Shown: positions 45,919 through 57,719 of the stretch, one piece after another
How the letters are laid out: the number at the start of each line of letters is the position of its first letter
Position numbering within the stretch: position 1 is the stretch's first letter
Assembly (NCBI RefSeq): GCF_003576645.1
Contig: NC_044930.1
Location: 12,163,512-12,227,511 of the forward strand
Origin: Ipomoea triloba
Lineage: Eukaryota > Streptophyta > Magnoliopsida > Solanales > Convolvulaceae
Direction: 5' to 3'
DNA: 64,000 nucleotides
The notes under the pieces: model-generated
Database searches by the model: none
Seen by the model: only the letters and a program-made list of their open reading frames with translations
What the model was told of the DNA's origin: nothing
Made by a program: the position numbers and the translations under genes

Positions 45919-48900
45919 TTCGGCCAAGTTGATGATCATCCTAGCTTGGGATCCAAGTTTAATGCATTCTTATCCAAAGATATTATTACTTTAATCCAAG
46001 GTAATTATTTTTCGAAAAAATATAGGATTTTCTAGACAGTTAGGGATTAAATCAGATAAATCTAAGGTGGAAAATAGCTTAATTCGGGAAATTATTAATA
46101 CCATAATTATTCTAAAATTAATCCCGATATTAATCACCCAATTTCTGAATTTTTCAATACATCGCGAAATTTAGCGGTTCGCAGGCTCGTAACAAGTTAC
46201 ATCCTTATAACTCATCTAGTATCAATCTTAACTAAGAAAAACATTCATACTTAATCACATTACGTATAATAATCCATTTCTTATGAAAATTCGAACCGAA
46301 TATGCGTCCTTAAAATTTTCACGGTTCGTGCCTGGTACGTAGATCGTAACTTATTAATAACTATTCTTGCTAAAAAAAAATTCTCTGAAAGTACTAGGGT
46401 TCATTTCTTAATTATTATAACTTACAAAAATATTTATTCCTCGAATTCAAAAATTATCGAAATTGGTGAGGGGGTTACAGTTACCGGCTAGAACCTCAAA
46501 GGAGAAACCACAATTTCCATATTCCTCTTTGAGTTAATTACCGATTTGGTCCCTCAACTATTGGGATTTCACGACTTTGATTAAATAAAACAAAAACTTA
46601 AGCCTAACAAAACTAATTAAAGAAATTGATTATAAATGTAGATATATAAATAATTTAAAAAATGTAAATTAACTTTTAAAAGTTTATTTAAATTGACAAT
46701 AAAAGTGATGTTCATCAAAATTTGTATACAATTTACAATTATATTAATCAATTATAATATTATAGATGTTTTTTTAAGGTAATAGGCTATTTAAAATTTT
46801 AGGTTAATTTTTTAAAAATAAAAATAAAATTTTATTTATAAAAAAATAATAATGTACCTAGGCGCCTAGGCGCTCCTGATTACTTGGTAGCGCGTAGCAG
46901 TTTTTTCAACATTGCTACTTACAAGTCTTTCTTATAAAGAATTCTAGTGAATTTTTTAAAATAGTTTAAAATGTTATGTGCAAAATAATTTCTTTCTTTC
47001 TTTTCTTCATCCAACTCTAAAAAATTTACGCCTTCCTTTTTAATTATTTTTATAATTGAAAAGGGGATGAGTGAAGGATAATGTCAGTTCACTTTCCATC
47101 CTAGGGTTTTAACGCACGAGACCTGCACTGACGTACTACTGCTCGTGCAGGTGCCCTTCACATACTACAAAAACATTAAACGTAGCAGCTGCAAATCAAA
47201 GCCAAAGGAGTGAGAGATCACCGAATCGGAAGAGAGACCGGTCGAAGCCGACGTTTCTCACCATCCCACCGCCGTCCCCAGCCGCATCATCTACTAGCCT
47301 CACCGTTCACTGGAAAGAGCAGCAACAACGACGCCACCGCCGGGAAACCCTGCTTCGCCGTCGCTGTCACCGAACCAAACCCGATCGACAAATCAGAGCC
47401 CAAAAATTGGCAAACAAATCCGATGGGCAGGTTGTTTGTATTTTTTTAATGATTTTGCTATTTCTCTACCGCCCAACGACAGTCGAGGTTGCCGGAAAGA
47501 TACGCGTATCAGCGGCCATTCGAATGGTTACCGGCTAGAACCTCAAAGGAGAAACCAAAATTTTCATATTCCTCTTTGAGTTAATTACCGATTTGGTCCC
47601 TCAATTATTGGGATTTCACAACTTTGATTAAATAAAAACAAAAACTTAAGCCTGAGAAAACTAATTAAAGAAATTGATTATAAATGTAGATATATAAATA
47701 ATTTAAAAAATGTAAATTAACTTTTAAAAGTTTATTTAAGTTGACAATAAAAGTGATGTTCATCAAAAGTTATATACAATTTACAATTATATTAATCAAT
47801 TATAATATTATAGATGTTTTTTTAAGGTAATAAGCTATTTAAAATTTTAGGTTAATTTTTTAAAAATAAAAATAAAATTTTATTTATTAAAAAAATAATA
47901 ATGTACCTAGGCGCCTAGGCGCTCCTGATTACTTGGTGGCGCGTAGCAGTTTTTTCAACATTGCTACTTACAAGTCTTTCTTATAAAGAATTCTTGTGAA
48001 TTTTTTAAAATAGTTTAAAATGTTATGTGCAAAATAATTTCTTTCTTTCTTTTCTTCATCCAACTCTAAAAAATTTACACCTCCCTTTTTAATTATTTTT
48101 ATAATTAAAAAGGGGATGAATGAAGAATAATTTCACTTCACTTTCCATCCTAGGGTTTTAACGCACGAGACCTGCACTGACATACTACTGCTCGTGCAGG
48201 TGCCCTTCACATACTACAAATACATTAAACGTAGCAGCTGCAAATCAAAGCCAAAGGAGTGAGAGATCACCGAATCGGAAGAGAGACCGGTCGAAGCCGA
48301 CGTTGCTCACCATCCCACCGCCGTCCCCAGCCGCATCATCTACTAGCCTCGCCGTTCACCGGAAAGAGCAGCAACGACGACGCCACCGCCGGGAAACCCT
48401 ACTTCGCCGTCGCTGTCACCGGACCAAACCCGATCGACAAATCAAAGCCCAAAAATTGGCAAACAAATCCGATGGGCAGGTTGTTTGTATTTTTTTAATG
48501 ATTTTGCTATTTCTCTACCGCCCAACGACGGTCGAGGTTGCTGGAAAGATACGCGTATCAGCGGCCATTCGAATGGTTACCGGCTAGAACCTCAAAGGAG
48601 AAACCAAAATTTCCATATTCCTCTTTGAGTTAATTACCGATTTGGTCCCTCAACTATTGGGATTTCACGACTTTGATTAAATAAAAACAAAAACTTAAGC
48701 CTGACAAAACTAATTAAAGAAATTGATTATAAATGTAGATATATAAATAATTTAAAAAATGTAAATTAACTTTTAAAAGTTTATTTAAGTTGACAATAAA
48801 AGTGATGTTCATCAAAATTTGTATACAATTTACAATTATATTAATCAATTATAATATTATAGATGTTTTTTTAAGGTAATAAGCTATTTAAAATTTTAGG

Positions 48901-49598
48901 TTAATTTTTTAAAAATAAAAATAAAATTTTATTTATTAAAAAATTAATAATGTACCTAGGCGCCTAGGCGCTCCTGATTACTTGGTGGCGCGTAGCAGTT
49001 TTTTCAACATTGCTACTTACAAGTCTTTCTTATAAAGAATTCTTGTGAATTTTTTAAAATAGTTTAAAATGTTATGTGCAAAATAATTTCTTTCTTTCTT
49101 TTCTTCATCCAACTCTAAAAAATTTAATCCTCCCTTTTTAATTATTTTTATAATTAAAAAGGGGATGAATGAAGGATAATTTCACTTCACTTTCCATCCT
49201 AGGGTTTTAACGCACGAGACCTGCACTGACATACTACTGCTCGTGCATGTGCCCTTCACATACTACAAATACATTAAACGTAGCAGCTGCAAATCAAAGC
49301 CAAAGGAGTGAGAGATCACCGAATCGGAAGAGAGACCGGTCGAAGCCGACGTTGCTCACCATCCAACCGCCGTCCCCAGCCACATCATCTACTAGCCTCG
49401 CCGTTCACCGAAAAGAGCAGCAACGACGACGCCACCGCCGGGAAACCCTGCTTCGCCGTCGCTGTCACCGAACCAAACCCGATCGACAAATCAGAGCCCA
49501 AAAATTGGCAAACAAATCCGATGGGCAGGTTGTTTGTATTTTTTTAATGATTTTGCTATTTCTCTACCGCCCAACGACGGTCGAGGTTGCCGGAAAGA

Positions 49599-50018
49599 NN
49601 NNNNNNNNNNNNNNNNNNNNNNNNNNNNNNNNNNNNNNNNNNNNNNNNNNNNNNNNNNNNNNNNNNNNNNNNNNNNNNNNNNNNNNNNNNNNNNNNNNNN
49701 NNNNNNNNNNNNNNNNNNNNNNNNNNNNNNNNNNNNNNNNNNNNNNNNNNNNNNNNNNNNNNNNNNNNNNNNNNNNNNNNNNNNNNNNNNNNNNNNNNNN
49801 NNNNNNNNNNNNNNNNNNNNNNNNNNNNNNNNNNNNNNNNNNNNNNNNNNNNNNNNNNNNNNNNNNNNNNNNNNNNNNNNNNNNNNNNNNNNNNNNNNNN
49901 NNNNNNNNNNNNNNNNNNNNNNNNNNNNNNNNNNNNNNNNNNNNNNNNNNNNNNNNNNNNNNNNNNNNNNNNNNNNNNNNNNNNNNNNNNNNNNNNNNNN
50001 NNNNNNNNNNNNNNNNNN
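49599..50018. other. Assembly gap (420 N) inside the array
   Basis: The landmark spacing across this gap is 886, not ~1,048, so the N run is about 163 bases too short to hold even one regular unit in phase. The true missing length is unknown and could include whole units. Frames crossing it are artefacts. Confidence 0.99.
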
Positions 50019-51469
50019 CCTTTTTAATTATTTTTATAATTAAAAAGGGGATGAATGAAGAATAATTTCACTTCACTTTCCATCCTAGGGTTTTAACGCA
50101 CGAGACCTGCACTGACATACTACTGCTCGTGCAGGTGCCCTTCACATACTACAAAAACATTAAACATAGCAGCTGCAAATCAAAGCCAAAGGAGTGAGAG
50201 ATCACCGAATCGGAAGAGAGACCGGTCGAAGCCGACGTTGCTCACCATCCCACCGTCGTCCCCAGCCGCATCATCTACTAGCCTCGCCGTTCACCGGAAA
50301 GAGCAGCAACGACGACGCCACCGCCGGGAAACCCTACTTCGCCGTCGCTGTCACCGGACCAAACCCGATCGACAAATCAAAGCCCAAAAATTGGCAAACA
50401 AATCCGATGGGCAGGTTGTTTGTATTTTTTTAATGATTTTGCTATTTCTCTACCGCCCAACGACGGTCGAGGTTGCTGGAAAGAGACGCGTATCAGCGAC
50501 CATTCGAATGGTTACCGGCTAGAACCTCAAAGGAGAAACCAAAATTTCCATATTCCTCTTTGAGTTAATTACCGATTTGGTCCCTCAATTATTGGGATTT
50601 CACAACTTTGATTAAATAAAAACAAAAACTTAAGCCTGAGAAAACTAATTAAAGAAATTGATTATAAATGTAGATATATAAATAATTTAAAAAATGTAAA
50701 TTAACTTTTAAAAGTTTATTTAAGTTGACAATAAAAGTGATGTTCATCAAAAGTTGTATACAATTTACAATTATATTAATCAATTATAATATTATAGATG
50801 TTTTTTTAAGGTAATAAGCTATTTAAAATTTTAGGTTAATTTTTTAAAAATAAAAATAAAATTTTATTTATTAAAAAAATAATAATGTACCTAGGCGCCT
50901 AGGCGCTCCTGATTACTTGGTAGCGCGTAGCAGTTTTTTCAACATTGCTACTTACAAGTCTTTCTTATAAAGAATTCTTGTGAATTTTTTAAAATAGTTT
51001 AAAATGTTATGTGCAAAATAATTTCTTTCTTTCTTTTCTTCATCCAACTCTAAAAAATTTACACCTCCCTTTTTAATTATTTTTATAATTAAAAAGGGGA
51101 TGAATGAAGAATAATTTCACTTCACTTTCCATCCTAGGGTTTTAACGCACGAGACCTGCACTGACATACTACTGCTCGTGCAGGTGCCCTTCACATACTA
51201 CAAAAACATTAAACGTAGCAGCTGCAAATCAAAGCCAAAGGAGTGAGAGATCACCGAATCGGAAGAGAGACCGGTCGAAGCCGACGTTGCTCACCATCCC
51301 ACCGTCGTCCCCAGCCGCATCATCTACTAGCCTCGCCGTTCACCGGAAAGAGCAGCAACGACGACGCCACCGCCGGGAAACCCTACTTCGCCGTCGCTGT
51401 CACCGGACCAAACCCGATCGACAAATCAAAGCCCAAAAATTGGCAAACAAATCCGATGGGCAGGTTGTT

Positions 51470-51552
51470 TGTATTTTTTTAATGATTTTGCTATTTCTCT
51501 ACCGCCCAACTTGTATTTTTTTAATGATTTTGCTATTTCTCTACCGCCCAAC
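51470..51552. repeat. ~42-bp duplication in one unit
   Basis: The phrase around TTGTATTTTTTTAATGATTT through CTCTACCGCCCAAC occurs twice in tandem, adding 42 bp (14 codons) without closing the arginine-rich frame, and lengthening the unit to 1,092 bp. Confidence 0.9.
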
Positions 51553-54320
51553 AACGGTCGAGGTTGCCGGAAAGAGACGCGTATCAGCGACCATTCGAAT
51601 GGTTAGCGGCTAGAACCTCAAAGGAGAAACCAAAATTTCCATATTCCTTTTTGAGTTAATTACCGATTTGGTCCCTCAACTATTGGGATTTCACGACTTT
51701 GACTAAATAAAAACAAACACTTAAGCGTGACAAAACTAATTAAAGAAATTGATTATAAATGTAGATATATAAATAATTTAAAAAATGTAAATTAACTTTA
51801 AAAAGTTTATTTAAGTTGACAATAAAAGTGATGTTCATCAAAAGTTGTATGCAATTTACAATTATATTAATCAATTATAATATTATAGATGTTTTTTAAA
51901 GGTAATAAGGTATTTAAAATTTTAGGTTAATTTTTTAAAAATAAAAATAAAATTTTATTTATAAAAAAAAAAATAAAAATCTACCTAGGCGACTAGGCTC
52001 TCCTGATTACTTGGTGGCGCGTAGCAGTTTTTTCAACATTCCTATTTATAAGTCTTTCTTATAAAGAATTCTTGCAAATTTTTTAAAATAGTTTGAAATT
52101 TTATGTGCAAAATAATTTCTTTCTTTCTTTTCTTCATCCAACTCTAAATAATTTACTCCTTCCTTTTTAATTATAAAATAATTAAAAAGGGGATGAATGA
52201 AGGATATTTCACTTCACTTTCCATCCTAGGGTTTTAACGCACGAGGTCTGCACTGACATACTACTGCTCGTGCAGGTGCCATTCACATACTTCAAAAACA
52301 TTAAACCTAGCAGCTGCAAATCAAAGCCAAAGGAGAGAGAGATCACCGAATCGGAAGAGAGACCGGTCGAAGCCGACGTTGCTCACCATCCCACCGCCGT
52401 CCCCAGCCGCATCATCTACTAGCCTCGCCGTTCACCGGAAAGAGCAGCAACGACGACGCCACCGCCGGGAAACCCTACTTCGCCGTCGCTGTCACCGGAC
52501 CAAACCCGATCGACAAATCAGAGCCCAAAAATTGGCAAACAAATCCGATGGGCAGGTTGTTTGTATTTTTTAATGATTTCGCTATTTCCCTACCGCCCAA
52601 CGACGGTCGAGGTTGCCGGAAAGAGACGCGTATCAGCGACCATTCGAATGGTTACCGGCTAGAACCTCAAAGGAGAAACCAAAATTTCCATATTCCTTTT
52701 TGAGTTAATTACCGATTTGGTCCCTCAACTATTGGGATTTCACGACTTTGATTAAATAAAAACAAAAACTTAAGCGTGACAAAACTAATTAAAGAAATTG
52801 ATTATAAATGTAGATATATAAATAATTTAAAAAATGTAAATTAACTTTTAAAAGTTTATTTAAGTTGACAATAAAAGTGATGTTCATCAAAAGTTGTATA
52901 CAATTTACAATTATATTAATCAATTATAATATTATAGATGTTTTTTTAAGGTAATAAGCTATTTAAAATTTTAGGTTAATTTTTTAAAAATAAAAATAAA
53001 ATTTTATTTATTAAAAAAATAATAATGTACCTAGGCGCCTAGGCGCTCCTGATTACTTGGTGGCGCGTAGCAGTTTTTTCAACATTGCTACTTACAAGTC
53101 TTTCTTATAAAGAATTCTTGTGAATTTTTTAAAATAGTTTAAAATGTTATGTGCAAAATAATTTCTTTCTTTCTTTTCTTCATCCAACTCTAAAAAATTT
53201 ACTCCTTCCTTTTTAATTATTTTTATAATTAAAAAGGGGATGAATGAAGGATAATTTCACTTCACTTTCCATCCTAGGGTTTTAACGCACGAGACCTGCA
53301 CTGACATACTACTGCTCGTGCATGTGCCCTTCACATACTACAAATACATTAAACGTAGCAGCTGCAAATCAAAGCCAAAGGAGTGAGAGATCACCGAATC
53401 GGAAGAGAGACCGGTCGAAGCCGACGTTGCTCACCATCCCACCGCCGTCCCCAGCCGCATCATCTACTAGCCTCGCCGTTCACCGGAAAGAGCAGCAACG
53501 ACGACGCCACCGTCGGGAAACCCTGCATCGCTGTCCCTGTCACCTGACCAAACCCGATCGACAAATCGGATTCCAAAAATTGGCACACAAATCCGATGCG
53601 TAGGTTTTTTGTATCTTTTTTAATGATTTCGCTATTTATCTACCGCCAAACGACGGTCGAGGTTGCCGGAAAGAGAAGCGCATTAGTGACCATTCGAGTG
53701 GTTACCGGCTAGAACCTCAGGGGAAATCCAAATTTCCATATTCCTTTTTGAGTTAATTACCGATTTGGTCCCTCAACTATTGGGATTTCACGACTTTGAT
53801 TAAATAAAAACAAAAACTTAAGCGTGACAAAACTAATTAAAGAAATTGATTATAAATGTAGATATATAAATAATTTAAAAAATGTAAATTAACTTTTAAA
53901 AGTTTATTTAAGTTGACAATAAAAGTGATGTTCATCAAAAGTTGTATACAATTTACAATTATATTAATCAATTATAATATTATAGATGTTTTTTTAAGGT
54001 AATAAGCTATTTAAAATTTTAGGTTAATTTTTTAAAAATAAAAATAAAATTTTATTTTTTAAAAAAATAATAATGTACCTAGGCGCCTAGGCGCTCCTGA
54101 TTACTTGGTAGCGCGTAGCAGTTTTTTCAACATTGCTACTTACAAGTCTTTCTTATAAAGAATTCTTGTGAATTTTTTAAAATAGTTTAAAATGTTATGT
54201 GCAAAATAATTTCTTTCTTTCTTTTCTTCATCCAACTCTAAAAAATTTACTCCTTCCTTTTTAATTATTTTTATAATTAAAAAGGGGATGAATGAAGGAT
54301 AATTTCACTTCACTTTCCAT

Positions 54321-54333
54321 CCTAGGGTTTTAA
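54321..54333 (-). promoter_or_regulatory. Telo-box-like motif (representative unit)
   Basis: AAAACCCTAGG read on the minus strand is present at the landmark of nearly every unit. Telo-boxes (AAACCCTA) are common just upstream of, or in the leaders of, plant ribosomal-protein and other growth-related genes. Its position about 100 bp before the purine-rich leader and GC-rich frame suggests the unit came from a gene's promoter and first exon. That origin is inference. Confidence 0.4.
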
Positions 54334-54334
54334 C

Positions 54335-54373
54335 GCACGAGACCTGCACTGACATACTACTGCTCGTGCAGGT
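54335..54373 (+). other. Two competing hairpins (representative unit)
   Basis: GCACGAG (54,335-54,341) can pair with CTCGTGC (54,363-54,369). Overlapping it, ACCTGCAC (54,342-54,349) can pair with GTGCAGGT (54,366-54,373). The right arms share GTGC, so only one stem can form at a time. The arrangement is kept in most of the 27 units; six units carry a G-to-T change that weakens the second stem. Confidence 0.6.
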
Positions 54374-54415
54374 GCCCTTCACATACTACAAAAACATTAA
54401 ACGTAGCAGCTGCAA

Positions 54416-54760
54416 ATCAAAGCCAAAGGAGTGAGAGATCACCGAATCGGAAGAGAGACCGGTCGAAGCCGACGTTGCTCACCATCCCACCGCCGTCCCC
54501 AGCCGCATCATCTACTAGCCTCGCCGTTCACCGGAAAGAGCAGCAACGACGACGCCACCGCCGGGAAACCCTGCTTCGCCGTCGCTGTCACCGGACCAAA
54601 CCCGATCGACAAATCAGAGCCCCAAAATTGGCAAACAAATCCAATGGCCAGGTTGTTTGTATTTTTTTAATGATTTAGCTATTTCTCTACCGCCCAACGA
54701 CGGTCGAGGTTGCTGGAAAGAGACGCGTATCAGCGACCATTCGAATGGTTACCGGCTAGA
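54416..54760 (+). other. GC-rich island with two overlapping open frames (representative unit)
   Basis: Two frames are open over about 80-95 codons. One translates as arginine-rich (…RKEQQRRRHRRETLLRRR…), the other contains SPFTGKSSNDDATAGKP and AVTGPNPIDKSEP. Neither has an ATG at its start in most units; apparent starts are TTG or GTG. The unit-to-unit changes include both silent and amino-acid-altering ones. I recognise no protein family. The segment may be a fragment of a first exon carried along in the repeat. Confidence 0.45.
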
Positions 54761-55125
54761 ACCTCAAAGGAGAAACCAAAATTTCCATATTCCTCTTTGA
54801 GTTAATTACCGATTTGGTCCCTCAACTATTGGGATTTCACGACTTTGATTAAATAAAAACAAAAACTTAAGCGTGACAAAACTAATTAAAGAAATTGATT
54901 ATAAATGTAGATATATAAATAATTTAAAAAATGTAAATTAACTTTTAAAAGTTTATTTAAGTTGACAATAAAAGTGATGTTCATCAAAAGTTGTATACAA
55001 TTTACAATTATATTAATCAATTATAATATTATAGATGTTTTTTTAAGGTAATAAGCTATTTAAAATTTTAGGTTAATTTTTTAAAAATAAAAATAAAATT
55101 TTATTTATAAAAAAATAATAATGTA

Positions 55126-55139
55126 CCTAGGCGCCTAGG
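55126..55139. other. 14-bp palindrome CCTAGGCGCCTAGG (representative unit)
   Basis: A perfect palindrome in the AT-rich tail of most units, followed by CGCTCCTGATTACTTGG. A few units have single changes, and one (about 41,365) has an extra copy of the half-unit CCTAGGC. It sits just right of an A-rich tract of about 40 bases. Confidence 0.85.
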
Positions 55140-56938
55140 CGCTCCTGATTACTTGGTAGCGCGTAGCAGTTTTTTCAACATTGCTACTTACAAGTCTTTC
55201 TTATAAAGAATTCTTGTGAATTTTTTAAAATAGTTTAAAATGTTATGTGCAAAATAATTTCTTTCTTTCTTTTCTTCATCCAACTCTAAAAAATTTACTC
55301 CTTCCTTTTTAATTATTTTTATAATTAAAAAGGGGATGAATGAAGGATAATTTCACTTCACTTTCCATCCTAGGGTTTTAACGCACGAGACCTGCACTGA
55401 CATACTACTGCTCGTGCAGGTGCCCTTCACATACTACAAAAACATTAAACGTAGCAGCTACAAATCAAAGCCAAAGGAGTGAGAGATCACCGAATCGGAA
55501 GAGAGACCGGTCGAAGCCGACGTTGCTCACCATCCCACCGCCGTCCCCAGCCGCATCATCTACTAGCCTCGCCGTTCACCGGAAAGAGCAGCAACGACGA
55601 CGCCACCGCCGGGAAACCCTACTTCGCCGTCGCTATCACCGAACCAAACCCGATCGACAAATCAGAGCCCAAAAATTGGCAAACAAATCCGATGGGCAGG
55701 TTGTTTGTATTTTTTTAATGATTTCGCTATTTCTCTACCGCCCAACGACGGTCGAGGTTGCCGGAAAGAGACGCGTATCAGCGACCATTCGAATGGTTAC
55801 CGGCTAGAACCTCAAAGGAGAAACCAAAATTTCCATATTCCTTTTTGAGTTAATTACCGATTTGGTCCCTCAACTATTGGGATTTCACGACTTTGATTAA
55901 ATAAAAACAAAAACTTAAGCGTGACAAAACTAATTAAAGAAATTGATTATAAATGTAGATATATAAATAATTTAAAAAATGTAAATTAATTTTAAAAAGT
56001 TTATTTAAGTTGACAATAAAAGTGATGTTCATCAAAAGTTGTATACAAGTTACAATTATAATAATCAATTATAATATTATAGATGTTTTTTAAAGGTAAT
56101 AAGGTATTTAGAATTTTAGGTTAATTTTTTAAAAATAAAAATAAAATTTTATTTATAAAAAAAATAATAATGTACCTAGGCGCCTAGGCGCTCCTAATTA
56201 CTTGGTGTCCCGTAGCAGTTTTTTCAACATTGCTATTTATAAGTCTTTCTTATAAAGAATTCTTGTCAATTTTTTAAAATAGTTTGAAATGTTATGTGCA
56301 AAATAATTTCTTTCTTTCTTTTCTTCATCCAACTCTAAAAAATTTACTCCTTCCTTTTTAATTATTAGGGATGAATGAAGGATAATTTCACTTCACTTTC
56401 CATCCTAGGGTTTTAACGCACGAGACCTGCACTGACATACTACTTCTCGTGCAGGTGCCCTTCACATACTACAAAAACATTAAACCTAGCAGCTGCAAAT
56501 CAAAGCCAAAGGAGAGAGAGATCACTGAATCGGAAGAGAGACCGGTCGAAGCCGACGACGTTGCTCACCATCCCTTCGCCGTCCCCAGCCGCATCATCTA
56601 CTAGGCTCGCCATTCACCGGAAAGAGCAGCAACGACGACGCCACCGCCAAGAAACCCTGCTTCACCGTCACTGTCATCGAACCAGACCCGATCGACAAAT
56701 CGGAGCCCAAAAATTGGCAAACAAATTCGATGGCCAATTTTTTTGTATCTTTTTTAATGATTTCGCTATTTCTCTACCGCCCAACTACGGTCGAGGTTTT
56801 CGGAAAGAGACGGGCATCAGCGATCATTCGAATGGTTGCCGGCTAGAACCTCAAAGGAGAAACCTAAATTTCCATATTCCTTTTTGAGTTAATTACCGAT
56901 TTGGTCCCTCGACTTTTGGGATTTCACGACTTTGACCT

Positions 56939-57489
56939 TCGACAATTTTTCTTGCCTAATTAAGTCCTCGACTTTGAAAAAATCAACCAATTTGGTCCTG
57001 CGTTTATTTTACCGTTTGATATTCGTTAAATCGGAACCAAATTGGTAATTTCATTATAGTCAAGTAGTACTGTCAAAGCGGGATGACCCACCACCAATAT
57101 ATATAGGGAAAAGAGTCAAATAAGTCCATAAACATTATCTAAAAAGTCAATTTGGCCCCAAAACATTTAAAAACTGCAATTAGGCCTTTTAACATGTAAA
57201 ATTAGAAAGAAGCCCAAAAACCGATAAATGACTTGCTATTGCAGGTCATTAAGAAAATTCGACAATTAGCGACCCAGCGACGGCAGAACTGTAGCCGGTC
57301 TCTATATTAAGGAGGAGGGCGACCAACTACCCAGTTCGCACGCCCAGGCCGCGCAACAGGGTGCGACTGCGACACTGGCCGCGAGGAACCACTAGCGAAG
57401 GAAGAAATTGATGGGTAAGCGTGTGGCGGCTGGAGTCCTAGGTCGTAGAGCAACCGACATGAGTACGATTTGGCAAGGTTCATGGAATC
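56939..57489. other. Array exit and unassigned flank
   Basis: The phrase ACCGATTTGGTCCCTC of the last unit continues here as CGACAATTTTTCTTGCC, TTAAGTCCTCGAC and CCAATTTGGTCCTG, a fuller version of a motif that plant intergenic DNA repeats often contain. This is probably what the unit's tail looked like before amplification. At 57,240-57,420 the DNA is GC-richer without a recognisable gene. Confidence 0.45.
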
Positions 57490-57494
57490 ATGGT

Positions 57495-57660
57495 GACATC
57501 TAGATTCGGCGGCCGCTGATTTTCCACATCAATTTGGGGCCAATCATCCAAGCCCACGGTGTAGAGGTCGATGACCTGATCATAGCAAACTGTCATCGTC
57601 CGAAGAAAGTCATTTAGAAGGCATCATTATAGTCCTCGACGGATTTGCCAACTTGTTTTA
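57495..57660 (-). pseudogene. Retrotransposon gag fragment
   Basis: On the minus strand one frame gives KQVGKSVEDYNDAF and then a stop. A shifted frame continues VCYDQVIDLYTVGLDD. This is the order seen in the conserved retrotransposon Gag core (..GSVEDYxxxFE.. followed by ..Q.I.LFxxGL..). A stop and a frame change in ~165 bp show it is dead. It lies left of a Ty3-type LTR end but in the opposite orientation, so it belongs to a different copy. Confidence 0.5.
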
Positions 57661-57719
57661 GCTTCGCGAGACTCCCTAGTGCATTACTCTGAAGGCTAGG
57701 GCCGAAACGCAGGTAGCAT

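Larger units (their letters stand above)
43263..46479 (-). mobile_element. Solo LTR 2, 3,217 bp, 5-bp TSD, with internal open frame
   Basis: It starts TGTAACACCCCGG and ends GAGGGGGTTACA in plus orientation, flanked by GTTAC at 43,258-43,262 and 46,480-46,484, and splits an array unit at CGAATGGTTACCGG. Length and ends fit long chromovirus LTRs such as Tekay/Del; read on the minus strand it ends CGGGGTGTTACA as those do. On that strand it holds a TATA box, splice-like sites and an open frame. Three blocks of internal tandem repeats are listed separately. No second LTR or pol is present. Confidence 0.85.
23365..56938 (+). repeat. 33.6-kb tandem array of a ~1,048-bp unit, about 27 copies
   Basis: The landmark CCTAGGGTTTTAA recurs at 23445, 24581, 25723, 26781, 29662, 30762, 31810, 32900, 34130, 35147, 36195, 37242, 38290, 39342, 40558, 41615, 42831, 47100, 48149, 49198, 50084, 51133, 52225, 53273, 54321, 55369 and 56404. 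Many neighbours are exactly 1,047-1,049 apart. Larger spacings reflect two LTR insertions or local duplications, and one shorter spacing reflects an N gap. All copies are head to tail. Each has, in order: an AT-rich lead, a telo-box-like AAAACCCTAGG (minus strand), paired hairpin arms, a GC-rich island with purine-rich leader and overlapping open frames, GAGTTAATTACCGATTTGG, and an AT-rich tail with CCTAGGCGCCTAGG. Units from ~46 kb rightward are more alike than those at 23-31 kb. The last copy runs on into the non-repeated continuation of its tail. Family not recognised. Confidence 0.95.

Noticed and set aside
24739..56887. About thirty separate arginine-rich protein genes in the array
   Set aside because: Most apparent starts are TTG or GTG, the frames are shadows of one repeated GC-rich island, and no family is recognised.
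23365..56938. The array as a CRISPR array or rDNA
   Set aside because: Units are ~1 kb with no short repeat-spacer pattern and no rRNA sequence; the genome is plant-like.
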